64,000 bases of DNA from Monoplex corrugatus. Its lineage: Eukaryota > Mollusca > Gastropoda > Littorinimorpha > Ranellidae. Numbering within the stretch: the first letter of the stretch is position 1; the number at the start of each line of letters is the position of its first letter. The DNA lies in assembly GCA_030674185.1 (NCBI GenBank), contig CM060307.1:47129681-47193680 (forward strand). Reading direction: 5' to 3'. This document shows positions 47,333-58,299 of this stretch, one piece after another. Under the pieces are notes generated by a model, which saw only the letters and a program-made list of their open reading frames with translations, was not told where the DNA came from and searched no databases. The position numbers and the translations under genes are program-made.

Positions 47333-48116
47333 CTGTTTCGCTGCCGCCTCCATCATCGTCAGCAGCCTCCTGTTTAATCCACATAGCACCATCGCCTGTA
47401 CGAGGAGAACATGTGTGAGCTGCTGAAGGTGTTGTGTGCGGCTGTCTTGAGCCTCCTTCACCAACATGTGAGGCTAAAGACAACAGTTCATCCTTACTAA
47501 TTTGTTCTAACTTCACATCACCAATGTTTAGACTTTCTTGTTGTGTTACATTTTGGCTGGTCACTGTTGCTGACGGTCCTGAATGCTGCCTGTTGTTTTG
47601 CTGAAGACTGCTGCTGCCTCTGTTGTGAGTTAGAGGTGGTCCTCCTGCACCACGCACTCGCTGAGCTTGTCTTTCACTAGCACTAGGAGAACCCACACGC
47701 TTCACACCTCTTGATGGAATGGATCCCGAGTTCGTGCTCCCTGGTACCACCCTAGTTTGATCAACAATCATAATATCATCATCTGAGTCTCTACTGTCTC
47801 TGTTACTGGCACCAGACTTTGAAACAGAATCTCTGCTGTCTGGTGTCTTGTTTTGGTCGAGTGGCTGAGCGTGAAAACTATTGCTGACGAATGTGACAGA
47901 GTTCTCATCATTTTTGCTGAGCCTTTCATGCAAAACATAGTCTACCTTTTCTCCTGTGTCAATATTGAGGTAAATGTGTCCCACAAGTTCTACTCCCCTC
48001 TGAAACTCCACATAACCATTGCATAATGACTGCAGAAACTTGGTCAGTGATCCAATGAACTTGGATGATGAATCAGTATCCATTGTATTTATAACTCTTA
48101 TAAGTTGTTCTCAATT
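47333..48116 (-). CDS. Common 5' coding exon of the multi-terminal-exon gene
   Basis: ATG at 48083 sits in a good context (ACAATGG) 33 bases after an acceptor (TTTCTGTTCCAG ending at 48117). The exon runs 250 codons and one base to a strong donor GAAACAG|GTAAAAAG, leaving in phase 1. Residues 1-70 look folded and are the likely interaction domain (TKFLQSLCNGYVEFQRGVEL, then GHIYLNIDTGEKVDYVL). I do not recognise the family. Residues 71-250 are Ser/Gln/Gly-rich and disordered. They contain a SUMO-interaction-like DDDIMIVD (101-108), a basic patch KRVGSPSASERQAQRVR (128-144), and two sumoylation consensus sites, VKLE (190-193) and IKQE (236-239). Such motifs suit a nuclear regulator. All terminal exons called here can join its donor in frame, so it provides the shared N-terminus, much as the BTB exons do in insect lola or mod(mdg4), though no BTB domain is visible. 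Confidence 0.88.
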
Positions 48117-49330
48117 CTGGAACAGAAATCAGAAATCATGTCAATAAGAAATATGACAATCACCAGAGGTTGGACTAACCCATCAGAAAAAAAGAGAAAG
48201 TGTAAGATGGTCTGAGGACATGCTCCTCTGGAAAAATTTAAAAATTAACTGAAAATCATGCAATCTGGTGCATTTTGAGCCATACAAACATGTATAACTT
48301 TGTAAAATTTCTATAATTACAATTCATGAAGTAGGTTCAATTTTCAATAGGTCAAGAAAATTTCTTTACTTGAAATCATACAATCATGAAATGGTTTAGG
48401 GCCTACATTCATAAATGTAAATACACATATGATGTTGACCCATTGCATTAATGTATATTATACCTATTTACATAAAAATTATTATCATGTATTTGCATAA
48501 CATTTGTGTTAAATGCTGTTGACACACGATCACAAAGGGCTGTGGCTTCTTCGAATAAAACATCTCCTCTCTCTCCATATCAATTATCATCGACCGATGT
48601 ACAGAAATAAATGAATGTAATGCGAACTAGTACTCTTCTTGTTGCTGATCATAGTTTTAGTGAGACAGTATAATGTTATCTATTGTTTTTCAATACGTAG
48701 TGACAACTTTATCTGGCTGAGATGGATTTCTTACTATCACTCTTCAACTTAATTTTTGGCAGCTAATATGCTAACATTAGTAACAGTCAAAGCCTGCACA
48801 ATTTCAAATATTCATGCGATCTGAGGGTGTGGGTGGGGGAGAGCAGATAAATATTTATTTCAAACATTGGGCGTTGAACACAGGCCCCTTTTCTCTTTCT
48901 TCCTTTTATTTAAAGTCTTCTTTTGTCTTAAACATTAGGTCACTTTTGTTTTCATTGAAATGCAGTCCTGTTGTACCACTAGATTCATGACAGAGTCGGC
49001 TACTTGAATGAATTCACTGCACTGCTGATGTGTTCATACGCTTTTGTGGGGGTTTTTTTTCGTTGTTGTTGTTGTTTGTTTGTTTTTGTTTTTAATGTCA
49101 TGTAGGCCTATTCTATATTGATCTGGTGAATAGTTATGACGTTTTATAAATTGGTGGAGGTACTTGATTTTTATCTTCATAAAAACGTGTGCGCACACAC
49201 AAGCAAGGGAAAAAAAGTTCTCAGCAAGTAATTTGTTAGTGACGTTGATCGGCATGTGACGATGCAAATGTTTTGACTTTTGTCCATGAATCATTGAATG
49301 TAGTCGTTTTTGTGTATTCAGTATTGTAAG

Positions 49331-49372
<42 letters not shown>

Positions 49373-49949
49373 TGTGTGTGTGTGTGCGTGCGTGTGCGTG
49401 CGTGTGTGTGTGTGTGTGTGTGAGTGACTGAGGGAGGAGTGAGTGTGGGGGAGTGTGTACAAACCAGTGTACGACAAAACTGTCTCAGGTACTCGACCGG
49501 AAGAACGCTGTCGTCAAACCGATTCCAACTCTTTATGCACTCAAAGTCAAAGTTTGTCTTGGCCGTTTACTGAGAGTGAGACATCAATATGACAATAGCC
49601 ATTTAAAATTAAATTAAGGGGGAAAAAAGGGGATCAAATTCTAGAAACATAAATTAGCTTAAGAAAAAAGATCACATGCCAGGAACATAAACTTAAAACT
49701 AGCATATTTTACACGCTTGGGGGTCCCACGTGCAATTATACAAACACGCTCCGCAATATCATAATCTACACAACACTACTTTCAGCTTCCGAACGGTGGA
49801 TACCCCAAGATGGCGGCGCAATAGAACGCAGCGCGGCGCGAAATCGCCACTCCACTTATACGCTCTATGAAAATATATCAGCAGCCATGTTTGTGGCCGT
49901 TCACGCATTCGTTCCTTCACACTTAAAAGTTTCCTTGCCATTCCCTCAC
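48117..49949 (-). other. First intron (in 5'UTR)
   Basis: It is bounded by a donor GCAG|GTGAGGGA at 49949 and an acceptor at 48117. It holds a GT microsatellite (49332-49432) and is otherwise AT-rich. A motif AAGATGGCGGC near 49808 resembles a YY1-type site. Confidence 0.6.
49332..49432. repeat. (GT)n microsatellite
   Basis: Interrupted GT/GTGC tract. Confidence 0.96.
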
Positions 49950-50100
49950 CTGCAAATACTTAACAAGAACACTTCGCATTTACAAGTAGTGAATGAGCAG
50001 CAAAACGCTCCAATGCCACTGCTTTCATGTATGCTGTAACAAAGAAGACCGGCGCCCACTTGCAGCTTACGAACGCGACGCCATCTGCATCTAATGACAG
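49950..50100 (-). promoter_or_regulatory. Probable promoter and non-coding first exon
   Basis: The minus strand shows a strong donor TTTGCAG|GTGAGG at 49950. The upstream sequence, together with the stretch just inside the intron, is richer in CG than its surroundings (GCGACGCC, CGGCGCCC, GCGCGGCGCG). This fits a TATA-less animal promoter feeding the exon at 47333-48116. The exact transcription start cannot be read. Confidence 0.5.
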
Positions 50101-50404
50101 GGTTTTAACACAAAAATTCTAAATCTCTATCTAAATTAAAACAACTACCAGCGTTCAAGAAAACAGGAGCCAGAAACGCAAAGAAAATACACTAAAAGCA
50201 TGTCTTCATAATACAAAACAAAACAAACTCAAATTTTCGGCCAACTTCCTTTGTCAAGCGTTCACAAAAGACAACAAAGATCACAAAATTCAGACGCAAA
50301 ATGAAATCATAAAGCGTTTGTGATTTGTGCTAATTGGGAAGCAGAGGAGACTAGAGCGATGTCATGAAAGAACTGACATGAATTCTACCTTGTAAAAGTG
50401 GTCG
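50101..50404. other. Upstream sequence of the large gene
   Basis: AT-rich and without a recognised feature, before the RTE-like copy begins. Confidence 0.4.
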
Positions 50405-52188
50405 TGCCATATCATCATCATTATCATCATCACCACGTGCCTTGCTGCATGGCGTTGGCGATCATGGCCTTCCAAACAAATCTATCTTTTGTCGCAGCAA
50501 GTGCATCTCCTACCCTTTCTGTCCCCATACACTTTGCAAATTAGTCTAATATTTTCTCCCTAGGTCTGCCTGGTGATCTTTTCCCTTTAACTTTTCTGTT
50601 GTGGCTAGGTGCTCAAATTTCTTTGGCCTCTTAGAATGTCCTATAAATATTGCTTTTTTTATTTCCTAATCTTCTTTTTTATTTTTTTATTTTTATTTTT
50701 TCTTTCATTTGCTTCTTTCAAGACTGTCTCGTTTGTTGTCTTTGCTGTCCATAGAACTCTTAACATTCTTCTCAGAAACCACATTTCCGATGCCTCAATC
50801 TTGTTCTGACTTTGCTGTCCACGCTTCACATCCGTACAACAGTATCAGTTCCACATAACACTCAAGAACTCTCTGATGTTTATTAACAGGTATTTGTTAG
50901 TGAGAACACTATTTATTTGCTTGATTGCTGTTTCAGCCTGGCCGATTCTGCTGGATATTTCTAATGTGCATCTGCAATCTGGTGAGATGACTGTTCCCAG
51001 ATATTCAAACTTACCAATCTGTCTCAGTGTGGTACCATTTGCTGTCATTTTGCATTTGGGGATTTCTTGGTGTTTTTTGTTTTTGTTTTTGTTGTTGTTT
51101 GTTTGTTTGTTCGTTTTGTTTTGTTTGTTTGTTTGTTGCTTTTTGTTCTGTTTTGTTTTTGTTTTTGTTTTTTACCGATTACCATGTTTCAGTTTTCTTG
51201 CTATTTATAGCTCCAGCCCTTTAATTCTGATTTCTATTTCTATTATATTCACAAGATTTTGTAGGTCTTTTTCATTTCCTGCAATTAGAACGGTGTCATC
51301 TGCATAAAGAAGATTGTTTATCATTTTTCCTCCAACTTTTATCCCAGTCATTCTTCTAAATTTATCATGATGGTTTCGCTGTAAAGTGAAAACAAATCTG
51401 GTAACAGAACACATCCCTATCTACCCCTCTTGATATTTTGGAAAGTGATTTATCATTTTCTACTGCCATTGCTGCCGTTTGTTCCCAATGAATATTCCAT
51501 ATTGTTCTTAGATCTTCTTCATAAATATTGAACTTTTCCAGTTGGTCGATCAGTTCTTCGTGTCTTAACCAATTAAAAGCGTTAAAATCTGAGTTCCTTT
51601 CCCGTCAACAAATCCACTTTGTTCTCCTGCCATTCCTGTTTTGATACTATTCCTTGTCTTATCATGAATATTCTTGAAACAATCTTTGTCACATGTTTCA
51701 TCAAGCTGATTGTACGATGGAATTCGTATTATACGACCGCTGCTTTCTGTGGAAATGCAATGGAAATTGACTATGACATATCTGTACAGATTTTTTCCGG
51801 TATGATAAATTTAATGTAGGGGGACTGTGTTTTTTCAATACTAAATTCATCTAGAGTCTCAGTCATTTCTAAAGTTATATTGTCTAGTCCCGGGGCTTTT
51901 CCCTGTTTCACCTTTTTCATTGCTCTAACTTCATCTTTCACTATGGGTAATCTTTCAACGTTCTTTCTTATGTGTTCTTCGTTTCTGTCATCGTCAAAAA
52001 AGGTCTTTACTGTACTCTTCCCATCTATCTAATATTTCGTCTTTTTTCCTTAATAATCATGCCCATTTCTTGATTTAAAAAAAACAGTTGATGTGCATGT
52101 CTTTTTCCTACGAGCCATTTCTTCAATACCTTTTAAACATAAACTTAGGGTCTGTTTTGTGTCTGTCTTCTTGTTCTTTGCGTTTTGT
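50405..52188 (-). mobile_element. RTE-like retrotransposon (copy 3), 3' portion
   Basis: The minus strand has the 3' tail (ATGATGATG; plus strand 50411-50432), the GHFMR region, TANGTTLRQIGKFEYLGTVI (51048 downward), and a YADD box at 51295-51306 with NLLYADDTVLIAGNEKDL. Frameshifts and a TTTTG-rich stretch (51060-51175) interrupt it. Its 5' continuation appears at 53984-54135 because a CR1/L2-like element has inserted between. Confidence 0.85.
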
Positions 52189-53762
52189 TTTCAACCAAGC
52201 ATCCTAAGCTTCATTGCATTAAAACCTGTGAACTCGACCCATTGCCAGCTTCTTTTCTCACCCATTGTCTCGATACTCTTCTCCCTCACATCACCAATAT
52301 CATTAACCATTCCCTCTCAACTGGCTCCTTTCCTTCTTCTTTCAAGTCAGCAATTGTAAGACCTCTTCTAAAAAAGACGACTCTTGACCCTGAGAATTTG
52401 AAAAACTATAGACCTGTGTCAAATCTTCCTTTTCTCTCCAAGGTCTTAGAGAAAGTTGTTCTTGACCAGCTGTTAAACCACCTTCATTCCAATAACCTTG
52501 TCTATTCCCTTCAGTCTGCTTACCGTTCTGGACATAGTACCGAAACCGCTCTTCTCAAAATCTGCAACGACTTACTGACTACTCTCGACTCTAACAACGT
52601 ATCACTTTTGACTCTCTTGGACCTATCTGCTGCCTTTGACACTATTGACCACTCTATCCTTCTCTCCCGTCTACATCACTCTTTTGGGCTCCATGATACT
52701 GTCTTGAACTGGTTTCATTCTTACATCACCAATCGTCTGCAAGTAGTTTCTGTCAATGGTCTTTCTTCTAATCCTTCCTGTCTGACTTACGGAGTGCCAC
52801 AAGGATCTGTTCTGGGCCCCCTACTTTTCATTCTCTACACCTACCCTGTCTCCTCTATTGTCCAAGAACACCTGCTTCAGCATCATTCTTTCTCGGATGA
52901 CAATCAGCTGTATGTCTCTGGGCCTCTCCCTGACCTTCCCATCATGATCCAGAAAACCCAATCTTGTGTAGCTGACCTGAAGGATTGGATGACTGATAAC
53001 AAACTGAAATTAAATGAAGAGAAATCCGAATTGATCTTGATCACCCCACCCAAACTCCAAAATCACCCCTCTCTTCCAACCTCTGTCACACTTGTTGACT
53101 CATCTATCCCTCTCTCCCATTTTGCCCGTAACCTTGGTGTAACTCTTGATCAAACCCTGTCCTTCCACCAGCATGTGAGCAACGTCTGTCGGACTTGTTT
53201 TCTTGAACTCCGCCGAATTGCTTCTATCCGCCACCTCCTCTCAGAAGACACGACAAAGGCTCTTGTCTGTGCATTTGTTCTATCCCGTCTCGATTACTGT
53301 AATGCTCTTTTTTCTGGTTCCCCCTCTCATCTCATTAACAAACTTCAGAAAGTTCAAAATCATGCTGCCCGTCTCATCTTCCGCTCTTCAAAATTTAACC
53401 ATGTTACGCCATTGCTCTGTTCTCTCCACTGGCTCCCTGTTCAGCAAAGAATATCCTACAAGATTGCCTGCCTCTGCTTCAAATCTATTGAGTCTTCCTG
53501 TCCTGAGTATCTCACCCATCTGTTACATCTCTACACGCCATCTCGAGCTTTGCGGTCCTCATCTGATACCCGTCTCTATAGTATCCCCATAGTCCGCACT
53601 AAAAGGTTTGGGCAGCGTTCTTTTTCCTATCAAGCTCCAACCATCTGGAATCAGTTACCTCGCTCTCTTAGATACTCACCCTCTCTGTCCACATTCAAAC
53701 GCTCCCTCAAAACTCACCTGTTTCCCAAAACTGGTAATCTCTGCCCCCTTCCCCCCATGTAA
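52185..53762 (+). CDS. CR1/L2-like reverse transcriptase, long open frame
   Basis: 525 codons are open without a stop. RT landmarks appear in order: [20 protein letters not shown] (from about residue 72), [16 protein letters not shown] (about 145, catalytic Asp of motif A), [14 protein letters not shown] (about 202, motif B) and [11 protein letters not shown] (about 236, motif C). The last is FSDD where this family usually has YADD, and the two aspartates are kept. The C-terminal part has [23 protein letters not shown] and [12 protein letters not shown]. It would copy its own RNA at nicked target DNA, but the N-terminal endonuclease is absent and the first residues are probably host or element sequence before the real frame. 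It is the youngest-looking retroelement in the window. Confidence 0.9.
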   Translation: MFSTKHPKLHCIKTCELDPLPASFLTHCLDTLLPHITNIINHSLSTGSFPSSFKSAIVRPLLKKTTLDPENLKNYRPVSNLPFLSKVLEKVVLDQLLNHLHSNNLVYSLQSAYRSGHSTETALLKICNDLLTTLDSNNVSLLTLLDLSAAFDTIDHSILLSRLHHSFGLHDTVLNWFHSYITNRLQVVSVNGLSSNPSCLTYGVPQGSVLGPLLFILYTYPVSSIVQEHLLQHHSFSDDNQLYVSGPLPDLPIMIQKTQSCVADLKDWMTDNKLKLNEEKSELILITPPKLQNHPSLPTSVTLVDSSIPLSHFARNLGVTLDQTLSFHQHVSNVCRTCFLELRRIASIRHLLSEDTTKALVCAFVLSRLDYCNALFSGSPSHLINKLQKVQNHAARLIFRSSKFNHVTPLLCSLHWLPVQQRISYKIACLCFKSIESSCPEYLTHLLHLYTPSRALRSSSDTRLYSIPIVRTKRFGQRSFSYQAPTIWNQLPRSLRYSPSLSTFKRSLKTHLFPKTGNLCPLPPM

Positions 53763-53821
53763 TGTAATAGTGACATTATAGTGTCTTAGTGTCAATGTGT
53801 CATTGTATTTGCATGTCATGC

Positions 53822-53853
<32 letters not shown>

Positions 53854-53983
53854 TGTGTGTGCGTGGGTGCTTCTGTGGGCGTGTGTGTGTGTGCTTGTGA
53901 TTCTGGTTATATGTTTTGCCATTGTAAACGCCTAGGGCATTAATTTGATTAGGCGTACTAAATGTTCATAATAATAATAATAA
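52189..53983 (+). mobile_element. CR1/L2-like retrotransposon with (ATA)n tail, inserted in the RTE-like copy
   Basis: The element ends in GTACTAAATGTTCATAATA followed by an ATA repeat (about 53967-53987). Its plus-strand frame is intact. The same RTE-like element, on the minus strand, continues on each side. It lacks the endonuclease domain, so it is 5'-truncated. Confidence 0.88.
53820..53905. repeat. (GT)n-rich tract in the retrotransposon 3' region
   Basis: GTGTGTGTTTGTGTG-type sequence between the RT stop codon and the ATA tail. Confidence 0.85.
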
Positions 53984-54135
53984 TAATTGCACTTATTCCT
54001 GGTGTCCTTTTCTATCTTTTTTGTATTCCTCCTTTTTTCCGTTTACCAGGTTCCTTCGTTCATCGCTCAAGCCTAAAATTTCTTTTGTCATCCAGGGATT
54101 TCTTCACGAGTTGCATTTATTGAGTTGTTTAGAAC
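53984..54135 (-). mobile_element. RTE-like retrotransposon (copy 3), 5' continuation
   Basis: The minus strand reads frames such as KKSLDDKRNFRLER and, in another frame, GKRKKGGIQK, which correspond to the region before the RT core of the RTE-like family. It is separated from the rest by the inserted CR1/L2-like element. Confidence 0.6.
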
Positions 54136-54599
54136 ACATACATTAAATTTTGGTCGAGTTAATTCATCTGTCTTTAAGAGTCCAAGATTTGGTTTGATGT
54201 TATTTTTGGTGCCATATCATTGTTGTTTTATTATGGAGAAGGGCTATGCCGAAATATTGGAAATCAAAAAAATAATCGTGTGCTTCTTCAGCGCCTTGTA
54301 AAAAAGAAAAAAAAAGAAAAGAAAAAGAAAAACAATATTACGGCATGACTACTTTTACCTTGTACATTTCAATTCAGAGTCACTTTCTTCAAAACATCAC
54401 ATTTGTCTCCCCTGCTTTCTAGTTACCACAATTCACAAACATTGTATGGTTTCATATCAGTCGTTTTCTCCTGCTCATCCAAACCTCAGGAAAGTCTCGC
54501 TGTTCTTTCCTTAAGTTTGTGTGTGTGTGTGTGTGTGTTTGTTCTTTGCTGTCTTTTGTGTATGCTTGACAAAGGGCACAACCTCCAGTCTAACAATGG
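54136..54599. other. Sequence between retrotransposons
   Basis: A short GT run lies at about 54519-54538. No gene is recognised. Confidence 0.4.
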
Positions 54600-56235
54600 A
54601 AACTGAGGCAGTACACATCATGATGATGATGATATCCACCAGCTTTAGAGACCTTAAAGACATTAAAGACCTTTTTGAAGATGACAGAAACGAAGAACAC
54701 ATTATAAGAAAAAACGCTGAAGGACCACCTATAATGAAAGATGAAGTTAGAGCAGCATTGAAAAAGATGAAACCAGGAAAAGCCCCAAGACAAGACAATA
54801 TTAGTACAGAGATGATTGAAGCCCTGGAGGAACTTGGTACGGAAAAAATAACAGTCCTCCACATGAAATTTATGACACTGGAAAAATCCCCAAAGGTATG
54901 TCAAAATCAATGTTCGTTGCTGTTCCATAGAAAGCAGGGGCTATAGAATGCGAACTCCATCGCACAATCAGCTTGATGAGTCATATAACAAAAATCCTAT
55001 TGAGATGATCATGATGAGGACAAGGAATAAAATCAAAAGAGAAATAGCAGAAGAACAGTGTGGATTTGTCGAAGGGAAAGGAACTATTAATGCCATATAC
55101 ATCCTAAAAACTATCATAGAGTGGTCAATCGAGATGAATAAGGATTTATATTTATGCTTTGTTGATTATACCAAGGCATTCGATTGGGTAAGACATGAAG
55201 AATTGATCAACCAACTAGAAAGACTCAATATTGATGGAAAAGATCTACGAATAATCAGAAATATGTATTGGGAACAAACAGTTGCAATGAGAATAGAAAA
55301 CGATATAGGCTCTTTCCAGAATATCAAAAGAGGAGTCAGGCAAGGTTGTGTTCTGTCACCAGATCTGTTTTCACTTTACAGCGAAAACATCATGAGAAAC
55401 CTAGAGCAAGACCCTGGATTAAAGATTGGAGGAAAAAAGATAAACAACATTCCATACGCAGATGACACCGTACTAATTGCAGAAAATGAAAGGGACCTAC
55501 AAAACCTTGTGAATATACTAGAAATAGAAAGCAAAGGTAAGGGGTTGGAGCTAAACAGCAAGAAGACTGAAGTCATGGTGATCAGTAAAAAACGTGAAAT
55601 CCCCTCATGCAAAATAACAGCAAACGGCACAACCTTGAGACAGGTTGATAAGTTTAAATATCTGAGAACGATCATTTCACATCATGCACATCAGAAATAG
55701 CCAGCAGAATTGGCCAAGCCAAAACAGTATTCAAGAAGATGAAAAGCATTCTTACCAACAAATGCCTATCAATTAACATCAGGAAGAGAGTTCTTGAATG
55801 TTATATAGTACCGATAATGTTATACGGTTGTGAGGCGTGGACAGTCAACAAGCAAAGGCCAGAACAAGATTGAAGCAGCCGAGATGTGGTTTCTAAGAAG
55901 AATGTTGAGAGTTCCGCAGACAGTAAAGAAAACAAACGAGACAGTCTTGATGGAGGCAGACACAAGAAGATCATTCATAAGGAAGATCAGGAAAAGATAG
56001 GCAACATTTATAGGCCATTTTATGAGGAAAGGGGAATTGGAGTACCTGGTCACAACAGGAAAGCTGGAGGGAAAGAGAGCACCAGGTAGACCCAGGGAAA
56101 AATATTCAACGGACTTGCAGAGTGGCTGAAGACAGAGAGGGTGGAGGATTTGCTTGCAGCAATAATGGATAGATACATATGGAGGGCCATGATCGCCAAC
56201 GCCATGTGGCAAGGCACTTGATGATGATGATGATG
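54600..56235 (+). mobile_element. RTE-like retrotransposon (copy 4), best preserved
   Basis: The frame is open in two long pieces. The region 54521-54945 ends with HIIRKNAEGPPIMKDEVRAA and KKMKPGKAPRQDNIS. The region 54948-55700 carries the RT core: QCGFVEGKGTINAIYILK, LCFVDYTKAFDWVRHEEL, GVRQGCVLSPDLFSLY, YADD at 55455-55466 and TANGTTLRQVDKFKYL. After a frameshift near 55690 the C-terminal GHFMRKGELEYL part follows, ending at GGCAAGGCACTTGATGATGA. The endonuclease is missing. The single frameshift between the first two pieces and the later break make it inactive. Confidence 0.9.
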
Positions 56236-56360
56236 ACGATGACGATGATGATTACTACTACTACTACTATTACTACTACTATCATTATCATTGTTGTTGT
56301 CATTATTATTATTATTATTATTATTATCATCATCATCATCATCATTATGTTATTGTAGTT
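56220..56360. repeat. (ATG)n/(ACT)n/(ATT)n trinucleotide tail
   Basis: The trinucleotide-repeat tail of the preceding RTE-like copy, grading into ACT and ATT repeats. Confidence 0.9.
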
Positions 56361-56439
56361 GTTGTTTCCTCGTAAATGTTCAAGATAGTGTTCCCATGTG
56401 CAAACACTGCACAAACTACCGACCAAAGACAGAGGCGGT

Positions 56440-56640
56440 TGTGCCAGCAGCCTCCATGATTCATAATACAGATGACAATACTATCAAATGGGTCTTCCTC
56501 TAGATGTCCTCTCTGTTCTTCAGGCCCTGGAGAATGACCAGCTCGCCCATCTTATCAAGACCTTCCAGCAAGTTAGACAAACCAGAAAAGCAGTCCGTCG
56601 GTCCCACATACTATGGGATACCATGAAATGAGACAGTTGA
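56440..56640 (+). mobile_element. Jockey-like element fragment (RNase H region)
   Basis: The plus strand reads DVLSVLQALENDQLAHLIKT, then FQQVRQTRKAVRRSHILWD, resembling the middle of the RNase H domain of Jockey-like non-LTR elements. The fragment is cut by the following minisatellite and resumes at about 57160. Confidence 0.6.
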
Positions 56641-57155
56641 TAAGCTAGAACACCAACCATAAGACAGTTGATAAGCTGGAATATCAACCATAAGACAGTT
56701 GATGATGATAAACCATAGACTGAGAATAAACCAACCATAAGACAGTTGATGAACTAGAATACCAACCATAAGACAGTTGATGAAAAACTTAGAATAGAAC
56801 CAATCATAAGACAGTTGATGAACTAGAATTCTAACCCTAGAACACCAACCATAAGACAGTTGATAAGCTGGAATATCAACCATAAAACAGCTGATGAACT
56901 AGAATACCAACCATAAGACAGTTGATGCGCTACAATACCAACCATGAGACAGTTGATGAACTAGAATACCAACCACAAAACAGTTGATGAACTAGAATAC
57001 CAGCCACAAGACAGTTGATGAGCTACAATACCAACCATGAGACAGTTGATGAACTAGAATACCAACCATGAGACGGTTGATGAACTAGAATACCAACCAT
57101 GAGACAGTTGATGAACTAGAATACCAACCATGAGACAGTTGATGAATCAGAGAAC
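56625..57155. repeat. 31-bp minisatellite, about 17 copies
   Basis: The unit is close to ACCAACCATAAGACAGTTGA plus TGAACTAGAAT and is repeated head to tail with small length changes. It lies within the Jockey-like fragment. Confidence 0.95.
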
Positions 57156-57159
57156 ACCA

Positions 57160-57540
57160 ACCAAATATGAGTGTCAACTGCAACGAAAAGTGGAGCATCA
57201 TCAGATCACTCTTTAACCCTTCGACTCCCACACCCTATCCACCAGCTTCCTGCAGGAAGCTAGTCGATAGGGTGTGGGAGTCAAAGGTTAAGCCACATAC
57301 AGAAAGAAAGGATGACTACCACTGCCTGTCCAGACAGCAGCAAGTGGTCCTGATGAAACTATGCACCAGCCAAAACTGGCTCAACGGCTATATGATTCGC
57401 AGGTTCAGATTGATTCCTTCACAATCCTGCTCCTGTGGTGAAAAGGACCAGACAGCCGAACGCATATTGCAGCAATGCTGCCTCCTATCAAGTGGAGTGA
57501 AGGAGACATGACGGAGTACAACTCCTCTGACCACCTAACT
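57160..57540 (+). mobile_element. Jockey-like element C-terminal fragment
   Basis: Around the solo MITE the plus strand reads NEKWSIIRSLF, then ERKDDYHCLSRQQQVVLMKL, CTSQNWLNGYMIRRFRLIPS and CSCGEKDQTAERILQQC. The order of short basic helix, CSCGE-x2-QTAEHIL and cysteine is typical of the region after RNase H in Jockey-like elements. It is truncated and inactive. Confidence 0.8.
57213..57291. mobile_element. Solo inner palindrome of the TTAA MITE (short form, copy 7)
   Basis: TTAA occurs at 57213-57216 and 57288-57291 with CCCTTCGACTCCCACACCC and its complement as arms around TTCCTGCAGGAAG. Only the inner unit of the larger MITE is present, so this unit can move on its own. It interrupts the Jockey-like fragment between SIIRSLF and KPHTERKDDYH. 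The 75-bp insertion (including one TTAA) leaves the frame intact. Confidence 0.9.
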
Positions 57541-57594
57541 CCAAGGAAGTGGCAGGAACTAAAAAAAGAACCCTGACCATTTGGACGTGAACAA

Positions 57595-57595
57595 A

Positions 57596-57645
<50 letters not shown>

Positions 57646-57678
57646 GAGGAGGAGGAGGAGGAGAACAAGAAGAAGAAA
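57595..57678. repeat. (GA)n(GGA)n(AGA)n purine microsatellite
   Basis: Pure purine run on the plus strand, about 80 bp. Confidence 0.95.
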
Positions 57679-57679
57679 T

Positions 57680-57850
57680 GAATGGCATATTGATTACAGC
57701 ATCAGATTAATGACAGGAAGGTTGTGGATTCGACATCCTATCAGTCTGAAAATAGCATTATGGGACTTTCAATCCTGACCAGCATCTAATAGGTTTGAAT
57801 ATTCAACAGAGTCGAGAAGAAAGACTGAAGACGCACAGCCGAGTGTCACT
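57680..57850 (+). mobile_element. tRNA-derived SINE
   Basis: The head has an A-box-like TGGCATATTGATTACAGC and a B-box-like GGTTGTGGATTCGACATCC spaced as in tRNA. A body follows for perhaps 100 bp. It shares GACAGGAAGGTTGTGGATTC with the heads at 35.8 and 59.7 kb. Confidence 0.6.
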
Positions 57851-58299
57851 CACCTCAAATTGTTGATGGACGCATATTTTAGGGTGTTGTTCGAACATCC
57901 TGACTGCAGTTGCCTGAACTTTTCAGACCTGGCTGACATCAGCATAATACTATGACTGTACAATTAGAATATAGCTGCAATACTCAGTTTTCCACAAGAC
58001 TGTCATCGTCATTCTGATTCTTACTGTTGATCACAGCACTGATGAAATGTCTGACCTCACATTTAAAATTTTTGTAGCCTTTTATAAAATATTTGACCTT
58101 ACAAATCTTCATTTTTTGTGATCCTTTATAAAATATTTGGGCTCACAATTTCAATTTTTGTGATCCTTTACATCCTGCATTTATGGTGACCTCAGTTTTC
58201 ATTGTTCCTGACGCTTTACGTTTTGGGTGTAACTCCATTTCAATCATCACCACTGACATTATTTTAATAGAGGCAGTTGCTGGACGTGGTAATATCCAT
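57851..58299. repeat. ~55-bp tandem repeat at about 58045-58175 in otherwise plain sequence
   Basis: Three copies of TTTTTGTGATCCTTTATAAA plus ATATTTGACCTTACAAAT occur in tandem. The rest shows no gene. Confidence 0.7.

Noticed and set aside
49759..49941. 60-codon minus-strand frame near the promoter (starts MARKLLSVKERM)
   Set aside because: It begins just inside the predicted first intron, past a strong GTGAGG donor. If the donor is not used, it could be an upstream ORF, but nothing supports a product.
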